Shown: positions 23,462-35,828 of the stretch, piece by piece | Layout of the letters: each line of letters begins with the position of its first letter | Position numbering within the stretch: position 1 is the first letter of the stretch | Position numbers and translations under genes: made by a program | Assembly: GCF_027744825.2 (NCBI RefSeq) | Contig: NC_071345.1 | Coordinates: forward strand, 4,494,501-4,558,500 | Direction: 5' to 3' | Length of the DNA stretch: 64,000 bases | Source of the DNA: Synchiropus splendidus | Lineage: Eukaryota > Chordata > Actinopteri > Syngnathiformes > Callionymidae | The notes under the pieces: model-generated | The model's input: the letters and a program-made list of their open reading frames with translations, nothing else | The model's database searches: none | Told to the model about the DNA's origin: nothing

Positions 23462-23507
23462 CCCTGAACCAAAGCAAACAGATGCTTTTGTTTGCTTTTG
23501 TTCAGGG
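23462..23507. repeat. Isolated 19-bp-arm hairpin
   Basis: CCCTGAACCAAAGCAAACA (23462-23480) pairs with TGTTTGCTTTTGTTCAGGG (23489-23507) with one mismatch and an 8-base loop. The pairing does not continue outward. It is shorter than a typical microRNA precursor, and no known microRNA is recognised in it. It may be the tips of a small foldback element or an inverted duplication. Confidence 0.85.
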
Positions 23508-23639
23508 ATGATTCCTCCATGTTTGTTGTTGTTGTTCTCATCCTAGCTGCCACGTGTCTTGTGCATCAGTGTGATCAGTGGAGCAGGAACTCCTGCACTG
23601 ACAAAGGTTCCCTGTTGTCTGGAGAGCAAACTCTTCAAT

Positions 23640-23746
23640 TACATTAAATTAAATTAAAAGGACTAAAGGTGATTTAAGTATTTTAACGCATTAATTACGA
23701 TAAATGTATTAATCGCGATTAACTTGTTGAAGTCCCACCACTAATA
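23640..23746. mobile_element. hAT-like element end
   Basis: ACGCATTAATTACGATAAAT followed by ATTAATCGCGATTAAC and GTCCCACCACTA is the familiar ATTAATCGCGATTAA...CCACCACTA end of a widespread non-autonomous hAT-type element in fish. The other end was not located. Confidence 0.5.
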
Positions 23747-25630
23747 TTAATATATAAAAAAAATATTTGACAATTAAAAATAAGTTTATTGTTCGTGATA
23801 GTATGCCATTTCAGTTGCCATCAGGAGTTTTGATGTTACATTAAATAACAACATTTCATATATTGTTAAAAGTCTGGCTTGTTAGAATGCCTTCTCTTCT
23901 TTCAAGTGCAATATATCGGACACACACACACACGCACACACACAGTGCATGAATCAAAATCCATATTATTCTCGCTACCCCTGGACCAACTCATTCCAAC
24001 TGACGTTTACATTTCACTAGTGCCACTTTGGTATAATGTGAAATGATTTAACAACCTGCGACACGAGCCAAGAGCCCCCACTCTTTCCACACGAGGCCCA
24101 AACACACACCTATAAACCAAGCCATGTATGTAACTCAGCGGTGAGTAGCAGTTTCACTTGAAGTTGAGTACCAAGCGGAAAAGGGGTGAATGTGTGCCAT
24201 ATTTCAGCGGTTTCTCCAATTTTAGCTTTGATGCTCGCTGCACAGCAGGTCCAAGGTCAGCAGTGGTCGTAGCGAAGATTATTGTTGTCGGGGATTACTG
24301 TTGCTCCAGGGACAAGAAAAGCCCACTTCCAATAACAGCACTGCTCTTACAGTAAAGCTCATGGTGTGTTTGTGTGAATGAGACGACAAATGGAGCTCAT
24401 TTTTACCATGCAACTAGTCAATTTGTCAGGAGACTCCACATTTAATAGCAGTATGTTTTTCCGATTGGCTGAGTTAATGTGTTAGTCCAAGGCATTACTC
24501 CTGTGTGTCAACTGCACTTGCCGCTATTTGCATTTTCGCTTGCCTCAAAGTTGATACTTAGAAAAGCTCAAGGAAAATTATGAAAGATAAAAGCGTAACT
24601 GGGCTCCTAGGGCAAAGGCAGTTTCGGTGGATTCACGCCGCAGTCCACACAAGAGTGCCGGAGGCAGCTGGGGAGAGGGATGGACGATCTCCACTTGCTA
24701 GGGGGGCGACTAATGATGGATGAGGTGTAAGAATGCCAGACTCCCTCCAAGAGATGGAGCGCGAGTCTGTCAGTGTAAAAGTGGCAGAAACAAATGGCGG
24801 AGATACAGGGTCGGTTCACATTGTTATGAACTCCGAGACACTGATGCTCCTCAGGTCGTGTAGCCTCCCAGGGGGGTTTGGGAGACTTGTTTGACAGAGT
24901 GGATGGCCGGTTGGCAAGCACTCTGAGTGCTTCTGGAGATTCATACTTCAAACCTTTCCACGACGGAAAGAACGATCGGGGCTTTATTTAGAGCCCAATT
25001 CTGTCACGGGTCTTTGGGTTTTGAGGGCATGTTGTTGTTGCGCTTGCTGACATACTTCTTTAGCCTGGACGAACACCTTTTCTACATCTAAAACAAATAT
25101 GCACCTTCCACACTTAAAACAACTCCATTAAGAACATCTCGATCTATTTTTATATTGATTCTACATTTGTTGATTTTTTCATTTGCACCGAAGCAGTTGA
25201 ACCCCCGAAGGACTCGCTGTTTCATTATCTTGAAATAAATGAGAAATTAAAAGCGTGCCTGAGCCCGATTCACGTCATCATCTCTCTGCAGTTTTCATAT
25301 TGAAAACCAATTTTATTGGGTTGAATTCTCCAGGAGACGTGTCACTTTCCATTCATTTTTCAATTTGCAGCTACATCGGCTGAGAACCGCTGTGCAATGC
25401 TGCACGGAGAAAAGGCTGTTTTCATGGCCTCATTGCTGAGCTTAAAAGAAACCATATATTGTATATCCTCCTTGTGTCAGTTTCCAAGTCGTACCCCAGT
25501 TTTGTTCTGTGTGCAACATCGTTGGTGACTCTATATTTTCAGATGTGTTTGAAGACTCATACCTGTCTAGAGTGTCATCCACCTCACACCCCAGTATCTG
25601 AGGTAGTCAACTCCCACAGCTCCCTCTAGC
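23747..25630. other. Unique sequence, no gene seen
   Basis: A short interrupted CA run lies at 23920-23945. The piece from about 24600 to 24960 carries a 114-codon minus frame of proline- and serine-rich mixed sequence with no domain. Its composition and that of 25000-25430 would fit a conserved non-coding element. Nothing can be called coding. Confidence 0.35.
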
Positions 25631-25631
25631 G

Positions 25632-25682
25632 CAGGGATCTTCAACTCGGTCCTCGAAGGGCTGGAGCTGTGGATGTTAGGCC
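25632..25682 (+). mobile_element. hAT-like terminal sequence
   Basis: CAGGGATCTTCAACTCGGTC continuing into CTCGAAGGGCTGGAGC closely follows the CAGGGGTCTTCAACTCCGGTCCTCGAGGGCC start of a common teleost non-autonomous hAT element, as I remember it. Only one end was recognised. Confidence 0.45.
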
Positions 25683-25704
25683 CTTTGAGGAAGTCTGAAA
25701 CGCA

Positions 25705-26525
25705 TGGCCGAAAGAATCACCATCCCATGGCTTACCCATACCGAAGCACATCTTTCTTTTACGTGCTGCCCACGGCGTCAGGATATGCTGCGGAAGGTGG
25801 AGCGTGTGCTTCAATTACGATGGTAATGCGTCAACATGCAATGCCGATTGCTGCCTTCGGTGGCAGTGCAGGATGCAAATGTCCACTTTCCCAATTTCAA
25901 TGTACAGGTATTACGCCATGGGAGTAAGGATGTGTTGCAAGTGGCGGGCCCACGTTCGCACCTGGTACAACTTTCGCCAACTCATCCTCACTCCCACGGT
26001 GTAATATATTGTTGGGGAAGTGGACTTTTGCGTCCTAAACTGACGAAAAAGGCAGCCTTCGACGTTGAATGTTACACATACACTGTAGGTGTTTCAATGG
26101 ATGGGGAAAATTTACCCGCGTAGCGTTCCTGATGGGGTGGCGTGGATTGTGCTCCACAGGGAGCAACCCATTTTACTCATGAGGAGCACCACATGCTGCA
26201 GTGCTGGGCGAGGTGGTGGTGCGGGAATGTACGAATTACACTGGATGTCAGTTGCTGCTTACAACCCCTTATGTGGCTCACCTCCTTAGTGACTGACTAA
26301 CCATGAGTAAAACACACGGCCGTTTGATGGGTGGACTTTGACACCATCTTAAACATAGAATGAATGAAGCACCATCCCATAGCTTTTTTTTCACTTGTCG
26401 AGCTCCCAGTGCGTCAACATTTGACACTGGAGGCTGCCTTTTTCTTCAGTATAGGATGCAAAACACAACTTTCCCAATGTCAACATATGACGCCATGGGT
26501 GTGAGAATGTGTTGCTTTTGCCATT
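25705..26525. repeat. Cluster of diverged ~110-150-bp repeat units, direct and inverted
   Basis: Unit 1 (25824-25942) and unit 2 (26410-26519) share in order TGCGTCAACAT, GGCTGCC or TGCTGCC, AGGATGCAAA, ACTTTCCCAAT, ACGCCATGGG and ATGTGTTGC. An inverted unit lies at 26009-26080 (TTTTGCGTCCT, GGCAGCCTTCGACGTTGAAT). CCATCCCAT(G/A)GCTT precedes both direct units. Frames across it (25.67-26.29 kb) change with each unit and are not credible genes. The GACGCCATGGG core occurs in fish minisatellite-like repeats. Confidence 0.65.
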
Positions 26526-28277
26526 AGATACAGCAAACAGTGAATGCACTTTGTTGTTTCTGGAAATCTGACCTTTAACCAAAGCTCATTTTCTCACATA
26601 GCTAAATTAGCCATCTTCATCGACTCATTGTGATCTTAATCTCAGTAGAGTAGATTAGTGGTGGAGACTAAAATAAACATGACTGGTTTGTTGGGTAATT
26701 ACTCCACAGCCGGAGCTAAAAGTCTCTTTCAAAGAACACGTGCCGAGAAAAGCATTTGATGTATTAATTAGGTCTCACTTCCTTCCAACACGAAACCAAA
26801 GGGTTTAAGACGGAGGCGGCGTTTGCAAGCGGGGGTAACAGTTCCATCCGATTCCTCCCATCGCAGCCACAGAAGGTGGAGCAGATTAGGTGTCAGATGA
26901 TATTTAATGTGAGACGGCCTGTCTCTTCCGCTGACAACCTCTCCTGGGTGCGCTGCTGCGCGGTGCTGATACTCCACCACGCTCCATCCAGGCCCCATCA
27001 AATGGCGCTCTACTGGAGCAGCATATGGTGGGAGAACAAAGATAGCGCAGGACGGCGAAACAGGTTGAGGAAAAGGGTTGCAGTCGGGAAAACAAGTCAT
27101 TAACAAAAACTGGAGAAAAAAAAAAAAGAAAAGGCACGTAAAACGGAAGAGAGCGGATGTCGGGGGAGTGTTCCCTGAGAGGGAGGAAGAAATATGGTGG
27201 CATATCTGGGCCTTTGAAGATGAAAAAAATGAGGTTAGAAAAGGGTAGTAGGTCAGAAATCCAGTCTAATCTTGCAAATGTTCTTGTCTTAGATGGCTGG
27301 CGGAGCAGTATTATACGTTGCTTTTCATCAAACCCTTTCTTATACTACCTCCTCCTTCCGACCTTGATCGCTCAAATGAGAAGTTTGCTTCAGTTCAGAG
27401 GCGTTCTGAGCGCTGCTGGGAAACACAATACAATATGCATTGTCCAATTTAATCACCCTTAAACTGATCCGACTAGATCTTTTTAGCACTGAACTGGAAA
27501 TGATACGGGCCCTCGAGCTAATCCAAATTAGAGTAGAGGGATTAGCGTGAAAATGTCTAACTAACGTAATACACACAAGGCAGGGTTGGACCCAGAAACG
27601 CTACAAGTCTTGTGATGAAGGAAAGTATACTGCGTTGGAGTCAAGGCACACAGACTGGTGCCAGCTGTGATGGTATCGATGGGCACGCATTTTGAAGTAT
27701 GGCGGAGCACAGTTGTTTCTCGAGTCGATGGAAGGATGAACGATCTCAGACCCGAACCACATCAAGCGGGCCACGGATAGAATAGCAGTTCGACATTGTA
27801 CATTGTACAACATATGTAGCTCTGAAATCTATCATCGAGCGTTCACTTATGCCTTCAGAGAGTCACTTCTGTAACTGTGAATGACCTAACAGTACTCCAT
27901 GCTTTTCATAATACACCTCATATTATGTGTACAGGGGCGGAAAACTTGAAGTGAAGTTTTGTTCAAGTTGAATAAATGTATTTTGTTGTCATCATCAGAC
28001 CAGGAAGTACAACAGAAATGAACTTGGAATAAATACATACATAATAAATAAAGTGCCTTTGAATTCTTCATTTGAAGTTTCATTCACTCATTATTATTAT
28101 TATTTTACTTTTATCCAAGCACAACTTTTTGGGTGTGATGCCGCCACACTCCAGGCGTGAGCTGGCTACTTTAGCATGAAGCATCTCTGTGGGTGTAAGC
28201 CATTGGATTCCATATTGTTCCTGATAAATGCTTTTCATTTGGTAAAACTTTTGAATTACACATTCGACACTGCGATC
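26526..28277. other. Unique sequence; candidate regulatory blocks
   Basis: Blocks at about 26760-27110 and 27360-27570 are complex and balanced. The second has GCATTGTCCAATTTAATCAC, GAGCTAATCCAAATTAG and GATTAGCG motifs, suggesting homeodomain sites. Minus and plus frames around 26768-27203 overlap and lack domains. Conservation is untested. Confidence 0.3.
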
Positions 28278-28510
28278 TAGTGATGGGTAGATTCATGACA
28301 CAGTATTGAAGGGTTGGTGAAGTTTCACGAGACAGTGTTCTGACTTTCAGAGGCCACCAGAGGGCACTGTAAAATGTTTGGACTTGAACAACAAACCCAA
28401 TGAAACCTCACATCATTTCCAAACTAAGAGCGCCAACTATTGGCCTCTGAAAATTAGGACACTGTTTCATCAGCCCTGCAATACTGTTTCATGATACCTC
28501 ATCTACACTG
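28278..28510. mobile_element. hAT-like foldback element, copy B
   Basis: Starts TAGTGATGGGTAG. Shared blocks with the other copies include CATGACACAGTATTGAAGGG, TTTCAGAGGCCACCAGAGGG, the inverted GGCCTCTGAAAATTAGGACA, and TGTTTCATGATACCTCAT. Relative to copy A the centre is rearranged. The right end has lost a clean ACCCATCACTA. Confidence 0.75.
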
Positions 28511-29454
28511 ACTGCTTTTAACCCTTTATCTGCCTGCTAGACAGAGTGGGATACTGGGTTTTGTTTCAGTCAGAGAACAAACAACAGTGTATTTCAGATG
28601 CATGTACTGTTGTAAGTCTCCAAAAGTTCGCCACCCGATTCATCTCTTCCTGCCGCCTACCTTTTCCAGTCCATCACCCAGATCTAGATGTGGAAATAAG
28701 CATTGCTGCTTATTATCGACAAATAAACGTGGAAGGTTTAGAAGAGGGATGTGAAGTCCATAGATGCTGGGTAGCAGTGACAGTTAAGAAGATAAGAGGA
28801 TGGGACGGGAATAGCAAGAAAAAAAGAGCGTTGAGAAAAGAACCAACATATCTTGACTGCGAGAGAATGTGGTGGGAAAACGCTGTCAGTCGCCGCGAGG
28901 AGAGTGTGACAAAACGCAGCCCTGAAGTTCGTATAATCAATTTAAGTGGCGTAATTTCAGTCCTCCCTTCATGTGCCTCTCCAACTCCACCTCCTTGTTT
29001 AATGTCCATTATTTCTCTTTGCTCTGTCATCTTCACTCCAGCGTGTTGAAAGCTCACCAGGAGGCCAAGGATACTCCACGCTAGCGATGCAGCCTTGAAT
29101 GGTGAATTTGCATCAGTTTTCACATGTCTGAGCTCCTGCTTAAACATCAATTATACGTCAAATGTAGAGAGCGTTTTGTAAACAACATGGCTCTCGTGGA
29201 TTTGTGGGCGCATAATGGGAACTTGGATTATTCAGAAATACATTTCCGTTGGTTTATTTATGTGCCAACATAAGAGAAAATCTCATTTCGGACCTGTCAA
29301 AAAAAACTGTGCCACACTGAAGACAGATGAGGACATTCGAAATTCACTTGCTTAAATTTTAAATATCACTCAGTTAATTTCAAGCCAATGGGGAGAAGCT
29401 TTTGGAAGAGTGACTTTCAACTCTTAGTCGGTGAATGAACACTTCTTTATGAAC
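28511..29454. other. Unique sequence with the longest non-repeat open frame
   Basis: A plus frame at 28546-29049 stays open for 167 codons, but its first codon is GTG and no domain, signal or splice context is visible. A minus frame at 28713-29150 overlaps it for 145 codons, so at least one is chance. Not called as a gene. Confidence 0.35.
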
Positions 29455-29695
29455 TCTTTATTGGGGACATTGTGAGGTCTCTCACTGACAGAACCTCTTA
29501 CCCTGCACCCAACCAAAACAAATGGCTCTCCTTAACCAGGACTCTGAAGCAAACTTCATCCTCAAATTGAGTCTTAACCTCATGGGGTCCAGCCAAATGT
29601 CCCTACACTGTCATATGGTCCTCACAATGATAGTGTTTCATCAATAACTGGTGCCCACAAAGTAGGATAAACAAAGCGCACACACAAACAACATA
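29455..29695 (-). repeat. Dispersed GGACCCCACAA repeat, inverted copy
   Basis: The reverse complement aligns along its length with the copy at 18.44-18.73 kb: GTGGGCACCAGTTATTGA, TGGACCCCATGAGGTTAA, CTCAATTTGAGGATGAAG, CAGAGTCCTGGTTAAGG, AGAGACCTCACAATG. The GT microsatellite of other copies is represented by ACACACAAACA at its plus-strand right end. Confidence 0.7.
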
Positions 29696-31385
29696 GAAAA
29701 AAGCACATTTCCCCTTTAATTTAGGAACATTTAACCTGCTCTTATGACTGTTTCATCTCTCTATAAAGCGGTGATCCTGCCCTGCAGCATTCAGCCCCCA
29801 ATTTGTTTCAATTATTTTGCGGTTAAGTGACCACGGCATACGATTTGCATCACTTTCACACCAATCGCACCAGTGAATGACCTCTCTGTTCTGCGAGGAA
29901 GGATTCGTCATGCCTCGACTGTCATTTATTCTGATCTTCCCCTCGAACTGGTCACCCGTCTGCACCAAGGAATGTCTTGATGGAAACAGGCGAATGTGAT
30001 GAACACGCTCATCTCGACCTATTAATCTGAATACCAACCCCACGCCTCTGTAATTATGCATTAAGCATGGTGCATATGCTGGAATTCATATTCCGTGACC
30101 GTGGAATCTTTACCATCAACTTTGGAGCAGAGCAGATGAGACCAAGCATCCTGCATGACCTTGGAATGAAACATCTTTCCTCATTTAAAAAACAAAAACA
30201 AACAGAAAAACAGTATGCACAGTTTACTTTAGTCTAATTTTAAAGTTCGGTAAAACACAATGTATTGTTCTGCCACGAGTACTGCAGGTTCAAACACACA
30301 AGAGACACTAAAGAAAAGATTGGAGTCTCAAGAGAGCTGACACACGGTCATCAGATTCAGTCTTCCTCTTGTCTCGACAAGCTTCATCGCTTGTCTCACA
30401 TCTTGACCACTTTTCATCCTTAGACTCCCAGCTGGCTTTAAACCATGTTCTCAGAAGGTTTGTCTCTCACAGGTGCTCTGTGCTTCCCTTTAATTCGTCA
30501 TTTTGACATTCAAAAATACAAATTCAAATACATATCTTTAAAAATAAAGCAAAAAAAAGTTTGTTGATGTGCCTGCGCGCTCACGCTTACGCGACTCCTC
30601 CAGCAGGGCATAGCCTTGTCTCTCCATCTGTCAAGCCTGGAGAGAACCTCCTCTGCGAGTCTAGTGGCTGTCAGGGAACCGTGCCCTCCCTCCATTCCTC
30701 ATTCTACACCACCAATCCACTTCATGTCATTCTCACAGCTGCCCCTTCAGCTGTGTCCGCTGGCCATCGTCCCACTGACCCATCCATGTCCTGTTTAATC
30801 CCCCAAACTCCTCCAATAAACTGAATCCATTGTGAATCCTGATGAAAAACACGATATGGCACCTTTATGTCGAAGGAATTTTCCTCGCGTGTGAGAGCTG
30901 AGAACCAGAGTTCAGACATCAACACCTCTCACTACAGAAGCTTTTTGAAAGGAGGATCTATTTATGTTACTCTTCCACTGAAACAGGCTGCCATTGTGTG
31001 TCATAGAGCTGCTGTATGATCCCCACTGCTGTATTAGTCTCAACATACCTTATGTTCAACTTGCGAGTAATTCAATGAATCATAATCCTATGAGAAGAAA
31101 AAAAGTGAAAAAAAAAACTTCATGCGAAGGAGTGCTAAGAACAGCATCATAAAGTCTACGTGAGGAATATTGCAAAGGGTCCTTAACATGAGCCCACTAG
31201 GAAACTGTACTTGAAATATAAGTACTATTGTTATTGTTGTACTATTGATTGGATTATCATGGGAGGTGAAGAGGAGAGTGCAGGCAGGGTGGAGAGGAAG
31301 TGTTAGCAATGATCTGTGACAGTGAAGAGTGGCAGCTCCAGTGAAAGGGAAACTTTACATGGCAGTGGTGAGACGTTTTTTCAGT
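29696..31385. other. Unique sequence; candidate regulatory block at 29.74-30.12 kb
   Basis: 29740-30120 is complex and balanced with GCACCAGTGAATGACC, ACCTATTAATCTGAATACC and CTGTAATTATGCATTAAGC motifs (homeodomain/POU-like). It carries a 102-codon minus frame without any domain. The rest is ordinary sequence. Confidence 0.3.
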
Positions 31386-31387
31386 GA

Positions 31388-31427
31388 ATATATATATATA
31401 TATTTTTTTAATATATATATATATATT
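31388..31427. repeat. Palindromic AT microsatellite
   Basis: ATATATATATATA, seven T, two A, then another AT run. Confidence 0.9.
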
Positions 31428-34400
31428 GTTTTTTGTTTACTCGTACACTGCTCATTTGAAAAAAAAAAACTTGGATGCATCATCAGTATTAGCAAAATAT
31501 TAACCAGGAATTCATCACTATAAAGTACCATTATGTCTATGGTGTTGTTCACACCATAACTACAGGTCATATAAATAGTGTATTCATGTTTAATAGGCGC
31601 TCTCCAACTTAACAATACATCTGCCATTCCATTAGTCAGGTTTCAGTTTGACAGTGAGCGATCTTGACTGATTTCCCAAAACACAGTTCATTAAAACACT
31701 CTTCAATAAATGACTTTCATCCGCAGTGATCCAAGTAATAAAAGCCAATGGTGTCGACAAAGGAATCCCGATCACATCTATTCCTTATCATTTATCTGTA
31801 GACAAGTTCGCTTTGCATCTCTGCGGTAACGGCTTCAAAGCGTTTAACATCTGAACCCAGGAGTCTCTGACTAGAGATAAACAGATGCAGGTTTAATAAA
31901 GGGGCGCAGACTTCCATTCTGTTCCCTCTTTCTTTTAACACCGCTGAATTTTGAAGCTCATCGCCTCCACAGCGAGGGAAACTTGGGCCCCGGAGCAAAG
32001 GGAGTCACACCGCATTCTTTTCCAAGGTAAATAAACACCCAGCAGAAAGAGAGGGTGGATAATATACGCCTTCAGCATTTTATCATTAAACACTGTTTCC
32101 CATGGCTAGAGATCTAAGTACCATGCAGCGTCACTCCGCCAGAGAGAAGTTTATATCAGGGTGGAGATACGGTTAAAGAGCAGCCAAATTTAACACTTGT
32201 GAATTACACGTTTCTCCAGTTAACGTTGATTATAACTTTTGGGGGTTGATAAAAGGGAAGATAATAAGAGATGAGTCAGCAAATAACTTGTTGTTTAAAG
32301 GAACGCGGTGCTTAAAAGCGGCACTGGCAGGTTGAAGGGATGACGGCAATGTTTCGATTCACAAATCACACACTCCCTTTTGGCTCTCGCTCCAGTGTGA
32401 GAGCTGGAAAACAGTTGGAAATTGGGGTTCAGAGTGTCAGAGCAGAAGGGGAGATGAAGAACGAAGAGGTTTTAGATCATTTTCCTAATGATAAATAGAC
32501 AAGGAGCGAGTTTTTCTGATGGCTTTTTCCAGTGTTTTGTCCATATTTAATCGCGGATTTTACGGTCTGGAAAACTGATGGACGAGTGAAGGGAGTAGTG
32601 GTGGTGAAAAATTATTTAGGCTGAGATCAAGGGCGGCGATGAAGAGAGTGGGAGCAGGTCGGCAAGATTAGAAATGAGGGGGACGGATCACGTGGAGAGG
32701 TTTGGGGGAGCACAGAGGTAAAGCAGAGGCACGTTGGATGTGCAGAAGAGGAAGACAACCACTGAGTGGGACATCGAGAGGATTGGTGCGACGAGGGAGG
32801 ATGAGTGGCTTGCAGTGGGATGAAAACTGAAATATTAAAAGTAGATTTTCTTGTTAACCCAGTTTTAAAATCTTGCCTTTTTATCTGTTTCCAGGGATCT
32901 CAGGAGTCATTTCAACTGTAGAGTAAATAGAGTCCAATTTGTGTAAACAAGAAGAGGCTTCAAAATGGGAGGGAACATTTTGAGCTGAATTTCAACATTT
33001 GATCTTAAACTGTTGAAGGTGGAGTGAGAGAAGTCTGTCCCACCACAGCTACTGGGTCAGGCAACATCGCAAGAAGCAAAAATGTCCATCTACTTCTTGA
33101 ACCATTTTATTCTGACCCATTCAATGTAAGCTACTAACAGGACAAAACGGGTCTGTTTATCGCTGTTTTTTTCACAATAGGTAAGGAAGTCACGTTTTAT
33201 TATTAAAGTGGTGAAAGAGGTAGAGGAATTTTGACAGAATAAAAATGAAATAAAAATGAGAGCTGGCCAGAAACAGCTTTTCAAAAGGATGATTTATAGT
33301 GCAATGCCTGTGCTATAGAGCTGAGTCATCTGTGATGAGTCACAGTGTCCTCACATAAGGGACATGGAATAAAACCAGCTGGAACATGTGGTCCCAATAC
33401 AGTATCCCAAAATAGAATCTTCAGCTGGTGTCAAGAGCGTGGCAAAGTCTTCAGCAACAACAAACAGAAAAAAGAACACACAAACAAATAAATGAACGGA
33501 TGCTTCTTGTTCAAGGAGAAACCATCGTTCAAGCTCAGTCTTTATCATCTACTTTAACAGAATGATCCCTCTTTCTCTGATATGTGGAGGCCATTTGGGG
33601 CAGCTCCTGGCACAGTCGAGGAAATCAATAAAACTGCATTGGCAACCGCTCTTTTACATTTTGCTTAATAGGGTTCTGTCTGGGTTGCAAGGCGGAGTTG
33701 GATGGACGGATGGATGGTTTAAAAAGTAGGTGCCAAAGAGGCAGAATGGGGAGAAACGTTACAAGGCCAAACGGACTTGACGTATTTATGGCGCTGAGCC
33801 TGGATTATTTATTCATCAGTTTGAGACGCCGGAAAAGTGAATATGCTCTTTGATACAGAGATTTCATCCAGAATTGAAATGGAATTTCAGTAGGATTATT
33901 GTATTTGAATGACATTATGCTGAGATGCCGAAGTGCTGCTGTTCTTGTCGCAGTTCATCTTCGAACCTCAACGCAAAAACCATGTTGTGAACCAAGAAAA
34001 CTGCAGACAGTTTTCACTATACGGGGCATAAGTCACTTTAATGTTAGCTGGAACAAATGGTGACGGAAGACAAAAGAGGGTTTAAAACTAAATCAATGGA
34101 TAAATAAAATGATTTTTTTCAAATGTGAAATAGGCCCTTTCTCACGGCAATTCCAAAAGAAAATAGGGAAAGAGGGAGTCAGACGGATGAGAAGAAGCAC
34201 AGCTCATCAACTCGGGTGAGATAGTCGCTTGGAGGAGAGAGATAAAGCCATTTTGGCACAGTAAAATCACGCATCCATCACAATGCTTATCGGTCACTTG
34301 GGAAAGGTGCCTATAATAAATCGTGGAGTGCAGCGTCAATAGCTCAAAGCCAGACAATGGGGGGCAGTGAAGCAGTGCTCTCTGCTTGTTTGAACAGTTT

Positions 34401-35170
34401 GACTTATTTGGAGGGCAATCAAACAGAATGAAGATGTTTATGATGTGAGCTCACTTTGTATCCAGCCAAAAGCCGGAGAGAAATGGTGATGGGAAGCAGA
34501 TTTTTTTGGTTTTTAAGGAGCCGTAAGCTGGGTAAAAGGTGAGGAGCTTTGCCCATTAGCTGACAGATTGACATCATCTCCAGCTGGGACTTTGAAGATC
34601 AAAAAAAGCCGTTTGGAATTTCATTCCACTCCCAATAGTTCACACACACACACATTCAAGGGTGTGTGTGCTCACTTGTCACATCCTTGCCGTGTATAAA
34701 AATATTAAGTTTCTTTGTTCCCATTGTGATGTCTCAATATATGAGGATTTTCCAAACACATGCAGCAGGGCAGAAACCACTGGGGAAACAAGTGAAAACA
34801 ATATACAGCGAAACACTACTTATTATGTGAAGAAGCAATGAGAATGAATGCATTTTTTATCACGTTTATGTTACATACAACTCTTTATTTACATGTTTAC
34901 ATACATATTTTAGATTTACATGTACATTTACTTGTATAAGTGCATATTAATTCATATTTTAATCCTGCTTTTGATTGATCCCAGCTAAATAGAGCACTAT
35001 TTTTGAGTCACTGTGTTGTTTCTATTAATGTATTCTATTAAGTTATAATGATGATGAAGTGTCACAGCTGATGAATAAGGCCGTGAGAAAATAAGGCCGT
35101 GTCCCATTTCTCACGTTTAACACTTGTTTCTGACCCTAACACAGGGGTCTGCGTGTTCACGTGTAGGTGT
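31428..35170. other. Long unique stretch, no gene seen
   Basis: 31700-32820 and 34140-34620 are complex and fairly purine-rich and might contain regulatory elements. No frame of note is present. A small GGAC/GGAT run lies at 33700-33716. No exons or repeats were recognised. Confidence 0.35.
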
Positions 35171-35828
35171 AGTGTGTCCCAATACTCCTAAGACCGAGGG
35201 TACTCACCACTTGAAATGATCCCTTCAAACCCAGGGAGATCCGGAGCTGACTTGAAATGAAGTGGGAATATGAAGTGTGGATAGATTTCCAGGACACCAC
35301 TTTGTAGAAAAACAATTCTGGATCGGACAACAGGGACATTTTAGTAGCGAGGACTACTCTTCAGTATGTTTACTTTCTCTTGTATCACAAGTTAGCGACC
35401 CATCTACCGTGTCCGACAACATGAACAATACAACGCGTACAGTATGTACAACATATGTTTTTATTTCTTCTTAACAAACAGCAGTCAGCTGGCATCCAGG
35501 CTAACATTGACATCCTCATACCTCCAACAGATCTATCACCGCAACATTTCCTCGCCATCGGTTAGCCAAACCAAGTGAGATTTTTAGCGCCAATGCAAGA
35601 GGTTGCAAAAACGTTGGAGCTGGCAAAACGTCTCCAACGCTGAATATGCAGGAAACAAAACACAGCAGTGCAGCCAATGACACTTTGTCTTTATGCGTGA
35701 TGTCATGAAGTGTTTTCCCTTAGAATTGGGACGTCAGTCACTTCACTTTGTTGTCGGAGGGCACTTCATAGTGGAGGGCGCTCAAAACCAAGTGCTAGTG
35801 TTTCGGGGAGGAATTGGACGCAGCCTAA
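35171..35828. mobile_element. Non-autonomous DNA transposon with GTGTCCCAAT-type ends
   Basis: Left end reads TGTGTCCCAATACTCCTAAG. The right end reads GGGGAGGAATTGGACGCAGCC, whose complement GGCTGCGTCCAATTCCTCCCC is an imperfect match to the left end. GGCTG(C/T)GTCCCAATTC ends are common in teleost non-autonomous DNA transposons. Near the right end GGAGGGCACTTCA and CCAAGTGCTAGTGTTT are also typical. The superfamily was not determined. No transposase. Confidence 0.55.

Noticed and set aside
23462..23507. Hairpin as a microRNA gene
   Set aside because: The stem is only 19 pairs with no extension and no known mature sequence. It is reported only as a hairpin.
24607..24951. 114-codon minus frame rich in Pro and Ser
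   Set aside because: No recognisable motif and no splice or promoter context.
28546..29049. 167-codon plus frame in non-repeat DNA
   Set aside because: Opens with GTG rather than ATG, has no domain or signal, and overlaps a 145-codon frame on the other strand, so openness is not evidence of coding.
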